A stretch of 64,000 nt of DNA from Unio delphinus (GCA_029339505.1 JAQISU010000251.1:2931001-2995000); one strand, 5' to 3'. Positions 23,001-35,998 are shown, counted from the first letter of the stretch. The notes: generated from the letters alone by a model not told the origin. Translations and numbers: made by a program.

Positions 23001-23456
23001 TAGATGGAGTGGATAGGTTATCTCCCCTGGACTTTCTGTCTGCATTGTAATTGAAAATCGAACATGTTGTTTGTAACCTTACTAGTAGGAACTGTGTGAA
23101 GAGAAATATCTTTCCGAATACATATTTTTTTTTACAATAATTTGTCAGTTATAAAAGTTGTCATTATCGTTTTTATTTTGTTTATATTTTTTGATGTCTT
23201 CAATTTGGGGTTACATTAAATTCTTGTTTCCACGAAGTACATGCAAACGAAATTCGCTAATACTGACGAATTTCTATTCACCTCCTTTGTTCGGCGTCCC
23301 ATACAATAGGATCAACTCATCAATCCAGGATGTTAATCCGTCTGAGTAACTTGTATTGTACCAAAATATGAATAGGTCTGGACCTTTTATATTAAAAGAG
23401 ACTTTAAGTTTATCATAACATCTTTTATGTCGCGTACTCATGGCACTCTTCTCACT
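20072..23456. other. Non-coding stretch, no gene supported
   Basis: AT-rich DNA. Short frames such as 20575-20808 and 20973-21188 are hydrophobic, T-rich and look like chance ORFs. No splice pattern, RNA gene or terminal repeat is evident. Confidence 0.4.
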
Positions 23457-23717
23457 ATTTATACTACTTGTTATAGCATTGTTATATTTATACTACTTGT
23501 TATGGCATTGTAATATTTATACTACTTGTTATAGCATTGTTATATTTATACTACTTGTTATAGCATTGTTATATTTATACTACTTGTTATAGCATTGTTA
23601 TATTTATACTACTTGTTATAGCATTGTTATATTTATACTACTTGTTATAGCATTGTTATATTTATACTACTTGTTATAGCATTGTTATAGTTATACTACT
23701 TGTTATAGCATTGTTAT
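23457..23717. repeat. 29-bp minisatellite, exactly 9 copies
   Basis: Unit ATTTATACTACTTGTTATAG plus CATTGTTAT repeated with very few changes, so the array is young or homogenised. Confidence 0.95.
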
Positions 23718-25182
23718 GAAACAAAATAACTGTCTAGTTTAAAATGGAAGTATGCTCTGATTAACATTTTTCTCTTTCGTTTTACGTTTGTTATTATCTT
23801 TTGACACTGCAGTTTGACTGTAGTTTATCTTTTAATTGGATTAAACATGTTATTGTGGCTTATTGATCTCAGAAGATTCAGAAACAATTGTGTTGGCTAT
23901 ATTGAAAAGATTTCAATTCAGGTATTGGGCTTTTCCATAGAAAACCCCGGTGTCCTAATTTATGAGAAGTTAGCGGTTGAAGGGCCAGAATTTGATGGCA
24001 TGTAGAATTATCTCTAAATGAGTATTCAACCCGTAATTTGGTTCTGAAATTACGTCAGTTTTTGTATGAGCATTCTTATTGTACATATCAGTCTTAATGC
24101 GATCATCATGATGTCCAGTCATTATTTGGGAGGATTTATTCATTTCCACTGTTCGTTGGAATATCAAGGTGCTCATAATATTCAAGTCAAAGTATCTATT
24201 TTATAATTACTGTGAATTCATTTGAAGACATTTGAGATTATGATGTGATACATCAAGACTGTTAATATATCAAAGTATTCCAGATTTTTGTAACATGAAA
24301 CAATAGACTGGACGTCATTCAAAACACCACTGGAACTAATTTGAAATACTCGATAATGTTTGACTTGTGACAGAACATGTATGAAAAATTATTATTTAAT
24401 TAACCATAAAATATGAATGTTTAAATTTTTCACCTTTTATCTATGGGAATTAAATTTGTTGTTATATTCTACAAACGTTGTTGGTTGTCAATCCCTTATG
24501 TTTGATATATACAGACCATAAATCATAACATTCTACATGTATCAGGTTTGATCGAATTAGTAAGGAATGTTTCTCGTGTCTCTATAAATGGATCTAAAGT
24601 CATTCCTTAAGACTGTAAATAAACGGGGATTATACATCGTTACATCTTTTCTTAAGAGTTTGGCAAAAAAATGTTTAAAATGAGATCTTTCTAGAAAGAA
24701 CATCAAGAGTTGTTATGACTGCTAAATTCCATGTTAAGGACACCTTTAAAACATTTATTCATTCATCTTCCACTGAGGACAAAAAACAAAAGCTTTCTAT
24801 ATGAGTATTACGCTACTTTTGGAATCAGGATAATGCATGACGGAATGTATACATCGCGGAAAATTCGCGAAAATTATATGAGTGAATCCAAGTAATATAT
24901 GCATGTGACAAGAACTGAACTTGCTTTTAGAAACAAAAACTGACCGTGCATATCCTTAATTTTTCTTAAATCGAAGAGTGTGTGAGTATCGCAAAAACGT
25001 TTATGTGTAGAAGGCAATAAACAAGCCAAAATTTTTTAAAATATATTTTGTGTGTGAAATTCTATGCTCTTGCCGATATTTAATTGCAATTAATATTTGG
25101 TTTTATTAATCATTTCTGTCCAATTATCTCCATACAACTGTGGCTTTCGAAGCTTATGTATCTGTGATTTAAAATACAAAAC
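23718..25182. other. Non-coding stretch, nothing recognised
   Basis: No convincing coding frame or repeat up to the LINE. Confidence 0.4.
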
Positions 25183-28100
25183 TTGTACTCTTTCCGGAAA
25201 GATAGCCGCCATCGCTTAACTGCTCGAGAATTGGCTCTTCCGATTTTGTACTATATTTATGATATTTGTGCTTGTTTTCTATCATCGTCTACATTATTGT
25301 GTTTCATCATGCATTGGCTGTTCCGTTCGTATGTGTTAATTCATCTGCTTGTTTTGGAAACGAGAATAATTAAATTTTTTCTCAGCTGTTTTGTCCCACC
25401 GTTAAGACGTAATTTGTTTTTGAATAAACCGCCATCACGTGACCGCTTACACTACGACGAATCCTCATTAATTGGATTAAATGACCCCACCTTGGTTCAA
25501 GATACTACATTGTGCTCAAGACTGAACGAACTGGGAATTCATTCACCATTTCTTAAATGTAAACGGAAGCGAAAAAAGAAACGTTCTTTCAAAGCCGGCC
25601 GGCGTAGAACAGGAAGAATGATTTCAGTTATCTCCCTTTCGCCCGTAACAGCTAAACAACTTAAAAATTCTGCCGTTAATTTTTATAACCTAGTTCAAAT
25701 TCCTCTTAAATCTTCAACCGTTGTGTCAACTGTCCCAGGGATACCACTACGTATTGCATTATTCAACGCTCTATCAGTAGGATCACTGCAAAAGCGCACA
25801 GAAATTGTTAATTTTATCAACGACCAGGAGATTGACGTATTTTTCCTGACAGAGACTTGGTTACATTTGGAAGGTGATGAATGTAAGTGTGCGGAATTAA
25901 CACCCAGCGATTACTCCATCAAGTCGTTCTCCCTGAACTCTCGCGGAGGTGGAACTGCTGTAATTACAAAGAATTCCATGATCAAATGCCTTAAGTACAA
26001 CACAACCTTCAACTTCTGCCACACATCATTTGAACTAGTCCAAACAACGCTCACACTGGAACAAAGGTCAGTCCATTTCTTCTGTCTCTACCATCCTCCT
26101 CCTAGTAGAAAAAAGAAGCTAACTGAATCTCTCTTTTTGGAGCAGTTTCCAAATCTTCTAGAGTATGGAAATTCGATAGCTGGCAACCTAATTATTCTTG
26201 GAGATTTCAACTTTCACAAATGACTGTCCTGGTAAACCAAACACGTCAAAACTCCTAGATTCCATTCATGTTTTCAATAATAAACAGTCAGCTAACCAAG
26301 ACACCCATAAACTTCCTCACATTTTAGACTGGTTTCTTTATAGACCTGACGATAGTATTCTGCAATCAACCCTTTTATCCCACAAACTTGCATCGGATCA
26401 CCTCTGCATTGTATGTCATCTGGACTTATCAGTCCTTAACCCTCCACTTCTATTTGCTACTAAGAGAAACCTCCGTATGATAAATAGAACCAAATTCATG
26501 TTTGACATCCAAGAAAACCTAACAACTTTATTACATCCAACAGGGGAACAACTTGATTACTGCCTGCGTTCATTGCTTGAAAAACATATCCCAGCCACCA
26601 AATGCAGAGTATCAACAAAACAGTGTTCTCCTTGGTATAGCAGTGTTAGGGACCAGATTCGCATTGCTAAAAGACATCGCCGAAAAGCAAAGAGGCTTTG
26701 GCTTTCCACCAGACTCACTATTCATAAACAAATCTACGAAGCCGCTAATAAAAACGTCACAAACATAGTCCATTTAGCCAAATCATCCCACTACAGTACT
26801 AAGATCACGGAGAGTTTCAGCTGTAAAGAGCTCTTTGAGATAACTAACAAACTAATGTCAAGGAACAAATGTACACCACTTCCAACAACCTTCTCTCCAC
26901 TAGACCTACCAGACCAATTTGCAAATTTCTTCGATGACAAAGTACAAACCAATAGAGATTTGCTTGACAGCACAATTTCAACTGATTCGTCACCATACAG
27001 TTATGATGCAGAATTTCAGAGACAACCGTTAGGAGCATTTGAATCTGTTTTTATTGATTTAGTACGGACAATTGTGATGAAAAGTGCACCAAAGTCTTGT
27101 GAACTTGATCCAATTCCGACATCACTGCTGCTTGAGTGCTTAGACCCAATATTGTCTTCACTAACTGATGTTATTAATATCTCTCTCTCATTAGGGGAAT
27201 TCCCATCATGTTTCAAAACTGCCATTGTAAAGCCACTGCTGAAGAAACCAACACTGGACCATAATGATTTAAAGAGTTACCGCCCAGTTTATAATCTCCC
27301 TTTCATATAAAAAATCTTAGAAAAGGTTGTTATAACTCAACTTGTATCTCATTTGAATTCAAACAGTCTTTTCAACAATGTACAATCTGCATATCGCCCT
27401 TGCCACAGTACGGAAACTACTCTTCTGAAAGTATTTAGTGACATTCTCTCTGCTTTGGATAGTGGAAAGATTACAGTCCTCACTCTCCTAGATTTATCTG
27501 CAGCATTTGACACAATAGACCATGTTATATTACTTCACCGTCTCCAGCATGTATTTGGCATTCAGAATATAGCCTTACAGTGGTTCAAGTCCTACTTAGT
27601 GAACAGGACGCATATTATATCTGCAAATGGAATACACTACAGCCCAGTTGACGTATGTTGTGGTGTTCCACAGGGATGTGTTCTTGGACCTGTTTTCTTC
27701 ATTCTGTATACTCAGCCGCTCTCAAGTGTCATAGATCATCACCCAGTGTCGCTCCAATTGTACGCTGATGACACCCAAATATACAAGTCTAGCCACCCAA
27801 CTGAAGTTGATGCTACCATCCATGGAGTAGATAAGTGCATTTCGGATGTGAAATTATGGATGACATGTAACAAGCTGCAGATGAATGATGATAAAACTGA
27901 GGCTATTTTTATTACAACACAAAGACTTTCTCATTCACATCCTTTACTTCAGACAATAAATATCAGCAACACCATCATTAAATTCTCACAGTCAGTACGG
28001 AATCTGGGCGTTACTCTAGACAGTACTCTCACATGGCACCAACATGTCATGAACATCTGCAGGGCTGCATATCTTGAATTGAGACGCATCAGTTCCATTC

Positions 28101-28623
28101 GTAAATATCTTTCAGTTGATGCCACAAAAACACTTGTATGTTCATTAGTAATTTCAAGACTGGACTATTGTAACTCGATTATGTCTGGTTCATCACAATA
28201 TTTACTCCAGAAACTTCAAAAAGTTCAAACACAGCTACACTGATCATCTTTAGAGTACCTCGATCAGAGCACCCCTCACCACTGGTCTGTACCCTACACT
28301 GGCTATCAATTCGATACAGAATCAAACACAAAATTTGTTCTCTGTGCTATGTTTCAATGACAGACTCCAGTCCAACATACCTATCCAGCCTCACCCATGT
28401 GTATACACCAGCTAGATCCTTACGTTCTTCTTCTGATAATCGCATATTCATTGTTCCCAAGGTGAAAACAAAGGCATATGGACAACGTTCGTTTGCACAC
28501 CAGGGCCAGGCGACGTGCAACGAATTGCCCATTGAAATTAGACACAAAGACACAGTGATCCCTTTTAAAGAGTGCTCTCAAGACTCGCCTGTTTCGACTT
28601 CAGGGACAAACATAGCGACCTAA
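25183..28623 (+). pseudogene. LINE ORF2: AP endonuclease plus reverse transcriptase
   Basis: Frame 1 (25183-26223) has a basic patch (KCKRKRKKKRSFK) and the endonuclease half (FLTETWL, GGGTAVI, LILGDFNFH). A frameshift at about 26218 leads to the rest (HILDWFL, LASDHLCIV) and the reverse transcriptase (LLDLSAAFDTIDH, GVPQGCVLGPVFF, YADDTQIY). Breaks: the frameshift; TAA at 27308-27310 in the finger region; and stop plus shift after 28243, with the last conserved part (PSYLSS-type, RSSSDNRIF) at 28357-28623. Few lesions suggest moderately recent activity. The enzyme nicks DNA and copies its RNA at the nick. Confidence 0.85.
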
Positions 28624-28767
28624 TCATGTTTTGTATCTTATATGTTTTCAACATATTTTTATGTTTTCCAATTTCATTGTTTTTGTCATTTGTTGTTCTG
28701 TAGTGTAGTCATATTATTATTGATGGTGTAAAGCGCTTAGAGCTTCGAAAGATTAGGCGCTATACAA

Positions 28768-28771
28768 AGTC

Positions 28772-28823
<52 letters not shown>
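28768..28823. repeat. (ATT)n tail of the LINE
   Basis: About 18 ATT units directly after CAAAGTCCTC, matching the tail position in the related SINE. Confidence 0.93.
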
Positions 28824-28825
<2 letters not shown>

Positions 28826-29714
28826 TATATAACCGTCCATTTTTCTGAGTCTAATTCATAATTAATTATCTCTCTGTTTGAAATCTGGTGCTTTAACAGG
28901 TTTTGTACATTACAATTCAAAAGGCAATGTGCAGTATAATTCGATAATAGTCGCTATGCACACATTTAGATTGTTGCTTGATATCAGGTTGCAATTAGTA
29001 ATAATTAACGCTTGATTTATTGGTCATTTTCAACATGATGTTTATTTTCTTAAAATCACTGCTTGAACATATTTACTACAATATTTAATACAGCATATGT
29101 TCAAATAAATCGTTTGTGACAGGTATACAAAACTGTGGGAGTAGTAACGCGCAAAGGATAGTTTGGATATAGGTACGCTTATGTACCTTATGCCTCGACT
29201 ACTTGACTTCGATTAACACACGTGAGTGTAAGATTTACGCAAATGTACAAACACAAGTGAGGAGCGAATTAACCAATGAAATTACTATACTCGATGCCAC
29301 AGCCAGGTCAGTACAGTGCTATATCTATCTACCACAGGGATTATGGATCGCAAATGATTCTTAAAATCATCAGAGGTTATGAGAAAATGCATCAGATAAT
29401 GGTTGTTCTCTACCGACAATGGCATCGGGTAAGTCGAAGGTTATAATCACACGTCATTCATAAGCATTGCTTTTAGAAATTTGTAATTTAATGCAATTAA
29501 CGCATACAAATGTTGGCTTTGTATTTCGTTGACTAAATGATTCAGAAATATTTTTTGCATATCGTTTTATACCTGTATAAAATATATCATAAAGGAGAAG
29601 ACACAAAATATCAAGGTTTTACGTTCTCGAAGTTTGTACGTGCACTTTTTCTAATTTATCATGACGTAGACAACCTTGATTGACTCAACCATCCAAGTAC
29701 AATTGTAGCGCTTG

Positions 29715-29719
<5 letters not shown>
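28824..29719. other. Non-coding stretch, nothing recognised
   Basis: No supported ORF or repeat. Confidence 0.4.

Positions 29720-29770
<51 letters not shown>
29720..29770. repeat. (CA)n microsatellite
   Basis: About 25 uninterrupted CA units. Confidence 0.97.
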
Positions 29771-29772
<2 letters not shown>

Positions 29773-30123
29773 GCATACACACACATATATATCTGTTTCT
29801 GACTTTCACTCCTTCGGATAATGTTTGATATGTTTGTAATTATAACAAAGAGAAACGTATCGAAGTTAAACACATAAAAACTGCAATACATACAAGAAGT
29901 TAAATGATACCTGATAACTTTGGACCATTTTCTTTCCGTTGACCAAATGCGTTTTCAATACACCATTTCACATAGACACATTCTACGTGGCAAAATGGGT
30001 ATTCTGATGCACTATGTACACAAGACAATACATTAAAAGTACACCATAATATTTGGATCAAATATGATTGTTGTTCTGGCATTATACGTTCATAACAACA
30101 CCATTATCCAATAACTAGCAGTT

Positions 30124-30128
<5 letters not shown>

Positions 30129-30191
<63 letters not shown>
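30129..30191. repeat. (GA)n microsatellite
   Basis: About 31 uninterrupted GA units. Confidence 0.97.
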
Positions 30192-30194
<3 letters not shown>

Positions 30195-30785
30195 ATTGCT
30201 GAGGCAAATTCTTGGGTTCTGTTTTATTTTCAATTTCTTTCAGCGGAGTCTCAATTTCGGCTGCAGTGATTACTTTACCCTCCATTGCGACCAAGTACAG
30301 TTTACTTATCGTATTGCTTTGTGTGGCCTCCAGCAACTAGGAATAGACGCGTACTCGGGAATGCAGTCGCATCTATATTAATGTGCTTTCGTCACCAGAT
30401 ACACCAGTTACTATCGATATTGCTCCGACTACAATAACGATTGGTGCCCCTACAATGTTGTCGTGATTCCAGTGACCCCAACACTAACAGTTGCTGCCGC
30501 AGTGAGAGCGGGGAATCGCAAACATCTGACTGAATATATTCGACGTCTCATGTCTGACAATCAGTGCATCTCCCTTTTCTATGCTTCCACCGACCGTTTT
30601 TTTTCTTTACATATCTAATCCGGGTGCAAGTTTGTTGCCACGATCGTTGGAATGGCTGCAAGAAACTTAAATGAAAATATTCTACCGATCCTTGCATTTT
30701 ACCTTTTCTACGTTGGATAATTATAAAGTTACCTAAGTGTTTCAGATGAATCGTATCGACAGTACAAGTATCCCACACCTCCAAA

Positions 30786-31067
30786 ATGTTGGTGGAAATA
30801 GTTCTTAGTGTGCATTTGAATATGCCGCTTAACCGTAAGTCATCGCGAAAAGATATGCTGAAAGTCACAACCTCGTGGATTCATATCGGTGTTCGTACAA
30901 ATGTCAACAGTAAAGATACCAATATTAGCAATGACGATCGTGAACCAGATTTTTTAAAGATTCTCGAGATGCTGGGAAATTTTTATAATCAAGGATCTGG
31001 GTGGACTCTTGACAATTACTCAGAAGTTCCATTGCATATTTCTAGACATACTGTACCACAGGTATAA
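30786..31067 (+). pseudogene. Possible relic of a different virus-like (PolB-type) element
   Basis: The frame has acidic NDDREPDFLKILEML and then QGSGWTLDNYSEVPLHISRH. A Gly-Ser-Gly-Trp motif followed by a short beta-strand with His is a feature I associate with N-terminal regions of polymerase polyproteins of Polinton-like elements in invertebrates. No polymerase motif follows and the surroundings are full of stops. The identification is tentative; a chance ORF is possible. Confidence 0.3.
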
Positions 31068-31774
31068 TATACTCCAACGCCAACACATGTTCCTCTGTGG
31101 TCAGTGAAAAATGATGACAATCGATGTTGTGATTGGGCGCCCGGGTTCGCGTGACATCTAGGGCAGGAGAATACCGGCAATACTTGTTTGAAAACACAAG
31201 TGTGGTAACATAGAATTTCCTGTACATGTTACTGCAAGGCTGTACGCAGTACGAAAATCTCAACCCTGGTATTGCTGTTAACGATTACGCTTGGGAGAGT
31301 GTTTTTGCGCTTGCACTCTACCCATATATGTAAAGAAAAAATTCGCATGGACGGTCTGGGATAGATTTACTGCTGCTAAGCGATATGAATGGTTCAGAGT
31401 TGCTTTCTCATTTAGTTTGGATAAATAATTTTCCCCGGTTTCTTAGCCGACACATCAAGCAACCTTTCTTTTTCGAAGTTGCTTCATTTATTAGCACTCA
31501 ACAATTGCTTGACGACTATAATTTTGCTGGAATTAATGGAATCAGTGAAAAACGTCAGCATACAATCATGTCAGAACCAGGTAAAACTAGTTTTGTCGAT
31601 TACGTAGCTGACACAGTACTACTCTTTTTTTTGTTGTTGTTGTCACATTCCTCTTGTAATTCTTGATCTTGTATTATTCTGAGTTTTATCCTGATTTACT
31701 CTTAATTGAAGAGGAAATAAAGCCAGCCAAACTCTCAGTCAGACGTTTGTCTTCAGTTATATCGCTACGATGTC

Positions 31775-32022
31775 TGCAGTGTGTCATTTTATTGTGATGT
31801 CGAGCTTTGGAGCATCATGCGGCAGATATGTAGCATGATTCCTAACCAGTTACATTATCCTGACACCAGGCCGACCAGTCCTAACACTAACCTCTTCATG
31901 CTGAGTGCCAAACGAGGCAGCTGTTAGTACCATTTTTGAAGTCTTCGGCGTGACTCGGCCGGGGTTCGAACCCATGACCTCCCACATCTGAGGTGGACGC
32001 TCTAACCAACAGGCCACTGGAA
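31775..32022 (-). mobile_element. tRNA-derived SINE
   Basis: Minus-strand head with GGTTAGAGCGTCC and GGTTCGAACCCCGGCC, then TGGTACTAACAGC, GACTGGTCGGCCTGG, TAATGTAACTGG and CTGCCGCATGATGC. Better preserved than the copy at 14455-14700. Such a long conserved centre is typical of core-bearing SINE families described in molluscs. Confidence 0.8.
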
Positions 32023-32349
32023 CATTTTTGTTTACATTTTATTCCTTTCGTAAGCGAAGTTTCAGTTTACAGCGCCTAAATATTTGTTTCCTTTAATTCA
32101 CATTCACACATGTTTCAGTATGTATAGGCAAAGTTTGTTCTTATTGCGCGTGCACAGAAAAATTTTACTTGTTAATGTGAGTAATTTTTAACAAAACGAT
32201 TGTCCGATCTTAAATTAAAATGATGTGTTTAAAGAGGTCACAAGGTTTAAACTGCATCTCTCGACATAGTGAGTAATACTAATTATGTGTTTAAACTGAC
32301 TGACTTGGGTATTTTATAGCTGCAACCGTCTACTAGAGACATATGTGCA

Positions 32350-33190
32350 GCTTTTATAGACACCATATCGGTGTCCATTTAGTTCCTTCAGGGAGGGGAA
32401 GAGCACTCCCTCCCCTTAGGGTTCAAGTGCTTAATTGCACCATATTTTAGTCATTGATAGGCGTTCCCCTGAATTACTAAAAAGTAACTATCAAGGGAAA
32501 TGATAGCCTGTAAGGTGGGTAGGAATGGCACTACGCACACCCACCCTACTCTAGATACCAATCAGAGCAAAGCAGCAGCAATGGTAGCGAAGGGAAAAGA
32601 TGTCCCGCTTCGCTAGTAATGTACATGTCCGGAAGCGGAAAAGGCGGAAAGGTCCAAGGCAGGGCTCCAAGGTACTGCAACCATCGTCCCACACGCAGAG
32701 GCAGCGAACGCACATCCGGACCCAGAAACAAACAAAGAGCCAAAGTCCCACACCCTTATTTTAATATTTGCAACCCCATAAGACATGTAAAGATGGATAT
32801 GCTATATTGTTGTGTTGTGTATTATTTTGATGTTCTTACTATATCTCTCTACTATTGCAACATTGTGTTGCGGGGGTCTGATAGTCCTGGGTTAAGACTA
32901 CCTTATATATTCTAATGAGGTCATAGTGGGTGTTTGCAATGTATGCGTATGTGTCTATGAGGTTGCAATCCCTGTCGATTGATTTCAATTTAATCCAGTT
33001 TTTCTAGTGGAGGCCCTATACCAATTATGTGTAAGCCACCTGTGTAATTGCGTCAAGCTATATGAGTTACGAATTTCCTATCACTTATCGCTATGCCCTA
33101 ACGTAAGTACTTAGTATACTATATAATCGCCACCATCCTATCGGTAAAAGTTCCTTTGAGGAACTTTTACCTTAATAAAAAAAAAAAAAA
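32350..33190 (+). mobile_element. Probable retroposon 3' part ending in hairpin and poly-A
   Basis: The stretch ends with an inverted repeat (GTAAAAGTTCCT...AGGAACTTTTAC, 33144-33170), TTAAT and a 14-base A-run at 33177-33190. This hairpin-plus-A-run end is common for non-LTR retroposons. Near 32233-32275 a block (AAAGAGGTCACA, CTGCATCTCTCGACA, GTAATACTAA) also occurs twice around 52610-52700, next to the start of the minus-strand LINE. No reverse transcriptase is visible. Confidence 0.4.
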
Positions 33191-33989
33191 TATCTACACG
33201 AATGTGTCAAAGTGACTATGTAAGTTTGTTCTTGGTAGGTTATTTCAGTTTTAAATTTTGATTGGGTGTGGTCCAAAAAACCCATATTGGAGGTTAGTGT
33301 TTGGTCAGCCAAATGGAATTCTCTGTTACCAATCGAGTTTGAGAATTCACTATAGAAAATAAACATTTAACAAGACAAGGACATAGAGATTTTAGAGAGA
33401 GAAAGGAAATGAGTCAACACCAGCTTCCCAGAGAGACTGATAGGATTAGACACAGAGGTACACCTGACTGTATACATGTGCGTACACCAATCCAGGCGAT
33501 TTCTAAATAGAAAAGGCCTGTGTCCCTACTGTTTCACTAGCCTTCCCCTATTCCCAAGAATCACAGAGGAAAGAAAAGTAACATTACAAGACAAGTACAA
33601 CGATAACATTTAACAATTATATTAATATCAACTTCAATTAATTATTAAGTAACAAGAACAAAACAAACAAAAACAATAAATAAGAATTGAAAAAACGAGA
33701 ACAGAACAAGAACAATAACAAGAAATAACCAAAATTAGAACTATTATTATAACACAATATTTAAAGAACTAGAATTATAACATAAAAACATTAAATAGCC
33801 CTGAGAAGGGCTGTTTGAGAATCCTGAGAAGCTGTAGTCTATCCTCCACGTTTCCATTGTCATCATAGATAGCGCCATGAATTCCATTGTTATTCTTAAA
33901 GCTGTCCACATTTTCTAGTTCCAGTTTTTATTGTACATTTTGGAATATCAAGTGCCAATGACTTTGTTCTAACAGTTAAAAAGTGGAAG
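33191..33989. other. A-rich non-coding stretch
   Basis: The interval 33580-33790 is A-rich with many AACAA runs. Nothing codes. Confidence 0.4.
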
Positions 33990-34275
33990 GTGGTGTTAAT
34001 ATTGTTTTAATCACAGACTACATTTTTATATTAACATTCTAGCGGCAATCCCTGTCAGTTCTATATTCCTAGATGGGTGTAAACTCGCTATCAGCGTATA
34101 AGTTCATTATGAACTCAATATCGACATCCATCTATTTTACAGTTCCAACAGAGTTACAGGCTATGTTAATGATTGTAAAATCCTGTCCCATGAGTATATT
34201 ATAGCGGTGATCTCTGCAGAACACAATATTGAGTGAGTGTAAACTCGTAGTAAACGTATAAGTCCATTTTGAACT
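33990..34275. repeat. Tandem repeat units flanking element B on the left
   Basis: Two degenerate units (ending ATGAACTCAATATCGACA at 34108-34125 and TTTTGAACT at 34267-34275) share GTGTAAACTCG, CGTATAAGT and GCGGTGATCTCTGCAG-type blocks. The same blocks recur right of B at 47134-47490. The first unit is uninterrupted at the place where B sits in the second. Confidence 0.75.
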
Positions 34276-34556
34276 AGCAGCAGAGAGGGTGAATCCTACA
34301 ACGTTTTCAGACAAAATTTTGATTGAATCATTAAAACGAGCCTTCCTACGATCTCATTTTAACCAAAAAAAATGTCTCAGGGGCAAACCCTACAACGTTT
34401 TCAGACAAAAAATTTATTGAAATCTACATACGAAATCATTTTAACTAAAAAAATGAAAACGATTTTTTAATTAATTTTGGTCGCAACTTGTTGTCATCCA
34501 CCCTCTCTGCTGCTAGTGATTTCATCACTAGTGATTTCAGTTCTGGGTTAATAAAA
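34276..34556. repeat. Left terminal inverted repeat of B
   Basis: Core 34276-34514 is bounded by AGCAGCAGAGAGGGTG and the inverse CACCCTCTCTGCTGCT. It has a duplicated CCTACAACGTTTTCAGACAA block (34294 and 34394). Similarity to the right TIR continues inward (TTTCAGTTCTGGGTTAATAA) to about 34556 after a small local duplication (AGTGATTTCATCACT). Confidence 0.92.
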
Positions 34557-34612
34557 ATAATAAATGATTTGATCCAGTCTTTATGATGAAAGTCCTTAGG
34601 ACGAAAATCCTT

Positions 34613-35998
34613 TCAGGATTTCACAAACAAACTAATCGCTAACACCTCCTCTTGTAGATCAATTAGATTATTGGACTGATCTGTGAGTTTGAAATTAATT
34701 CTGGTTAACGAATTATTATGGCATCGCATGTAGACAGGATTAATTGGGTTTTCAATTATTAAAAACCCTGGAGGAGCTGTTGGTGCAAATGAATAAAGAA
34801 TATATCCTTGCTGAGCTTGATTTGATCGTTCGAGATTAATTTGATAGCTTCCTTCGATAACATCACACACTAAATTGAACGCAATCACTGAGGATATATT
34901 CACGTTGAACGGAGCGATATGTCTGCCGCCACCGTCTGGGTCATTATTATGTTTGAGGATTTTTATTTCCTGTGATGTTGTTTTTTTCCATGCGTCATGA
35001 ATTATTTTAAAACCAACATCGATAGCATCGTTGAGAAGTTTTTTTAGTTCTGGTACGTTATATCCCGGTAGTTTGAATGTGGGGATATCTTCAACGCGGA
35101 TATTATAGTCTGATGCAAATCTTGTTCTCGATAGGGGATTATCGTCATCTAATATATCCTGAATAATTTTTAGGTTAAATACTTCCATATCGTCGATAAT
35201 TTTGTTGCATGTTTCTACGACGCTGATAAATTCATCTCGGGTGAGAGAGCCGGATTTAAGAGATATTAACAACAGTGAAAAATCATTATTCATTGCTGTG
35301 AAATTTTTAACGATTTTAGTTTTGTCAACAATATGATGTCCCTCTATTCTTTCCCCTATCTTCTCGTTTCCAGTTAATCCGAATCCGAAACCAAAAAAAT
35401 CTACACTGATTTCGTGATCTTTATAACTTTTAACTGGATTATCAGGTTTTATTCTGTCGGTGATATAATCAGTTTTTTGTGGTTCGGGTATATCAACGGT
35501 TTTACTCTGGGGTGGTAATTCAGGCCATCCTAGTACGGTTCTTATTGAGCTTTGATAGATATCTACGACGTATCCTTCTGTGTTTATTTCAATGGCAGAT
35601 GATAGCGTCGGCTCATGAACTGTTATAGCGATTTTTGACTCTACTCCAGTAATCGATTTTATTCTACGCGCGAATTCATCATTGATTTGTTCTATTTGGT
35701 ATGACCCTGTTGGTATCGAAACAACTTTCCAGTCTGGGGTTCCATCGGGTTTATTCTTATTCGCAAACACTAAAGAATTATTGGGTTGTTGACCACCAAA
35801 TGATTTTGATCTGATATTAGGCCAACTGTGATACATTCGTAGTTTTGCAAGCGCTATCTCCTTCACTGGAATCGGAGAGGGGAAATTCACACTGAATTCT
35901 GGATTCGTTGATGTTATTGATATCATACTCGTTTGTACTGGTTTCGTGTTCTCCACTATTTGTTGAAGTAATTCCTGCTGTGTCGTCATTATACTCAT
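34613..35998 (-). CDS. Probable minor structural (penton/tail-type) protein, 461 aa
   Basis: An intact 461-codon frame. An early segment (FSVNFPSPIPV, then LRMYHSWPNI) and a PTGSYQIEQIN segment are followed by a long acidic middle and a beta-rich end (FLIIENPINPVYM, LTDQSNNLIDL). This arrangement is like uncharacterised structural-block proteins seen next to the capsid genes of Polinton-like elements in invertebrates; no enzyme motif appears. It is the outermost leftward gene, 57 bp after the membrane-protein gene and about 100 bp from the TIR. The first 30 codons are part of a local duplication (35905-36215). A role at capsid vertices is inferred from position only. Confidence 0.6.
   Translation of the reverse strand: MSIMTTQQELLQQIVENTKPVQTSMISITSTNPEFSVNFPSPIPVKEIALAKLRMYHSWPNIRSKSFGGQQPNNSLVFANKNKPDGTPDWKVVSIPTGSYQIEQINDEFARRIKSITGVESKIAITVHEPTLSSAIEINTEGYVVDIYQSSIRTVLGWPELPPQSKTVDIPEPQKTDYITDRIKPDNPVKSYKDHEISVDFFGFGFGLTGNEKIGERIEGHHIVDKTKIVKNFTAMNNDFSLLLISLKSGSLTRDEFISVVETCNKIIDDMEVFNLKIIQDILDDDNPLSRTRFASDYNIRVEDIPTFKLPGYNVPELKKLLNDAIDVGFKIIHDAWKKTTSQEIKILKHNNDPDGGGRHIAPFNVNISSVIAFNLVCDVIEGSYQINLERSNQAQQGYILYSFAPTAPPGFLIIENPINPVYMRCHNNSLTRINFKLTDQSNNLIDLQEEVLAISLFVKS

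Larger units (their letters stand above)
25183..28823 (+). mobile_element. CR1/L2-type LINE (non-LTR retrotransposon), nearly complete ORF2 and 3' tail
   Basis: One ORF2-like gene is followed by a 3' region with a TGTAAAGCGCTTAGAGC stretch and an (ATT)n tail at 28768-28823. Endonuclease then reverse transcriptase and no RNase H place it in the CR1/L2 group. The 3' tail is shared with a SINE at 55893-56259 and a fragment at 61983-62285. The 5' end is uncertain. Confidence 0.88.
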
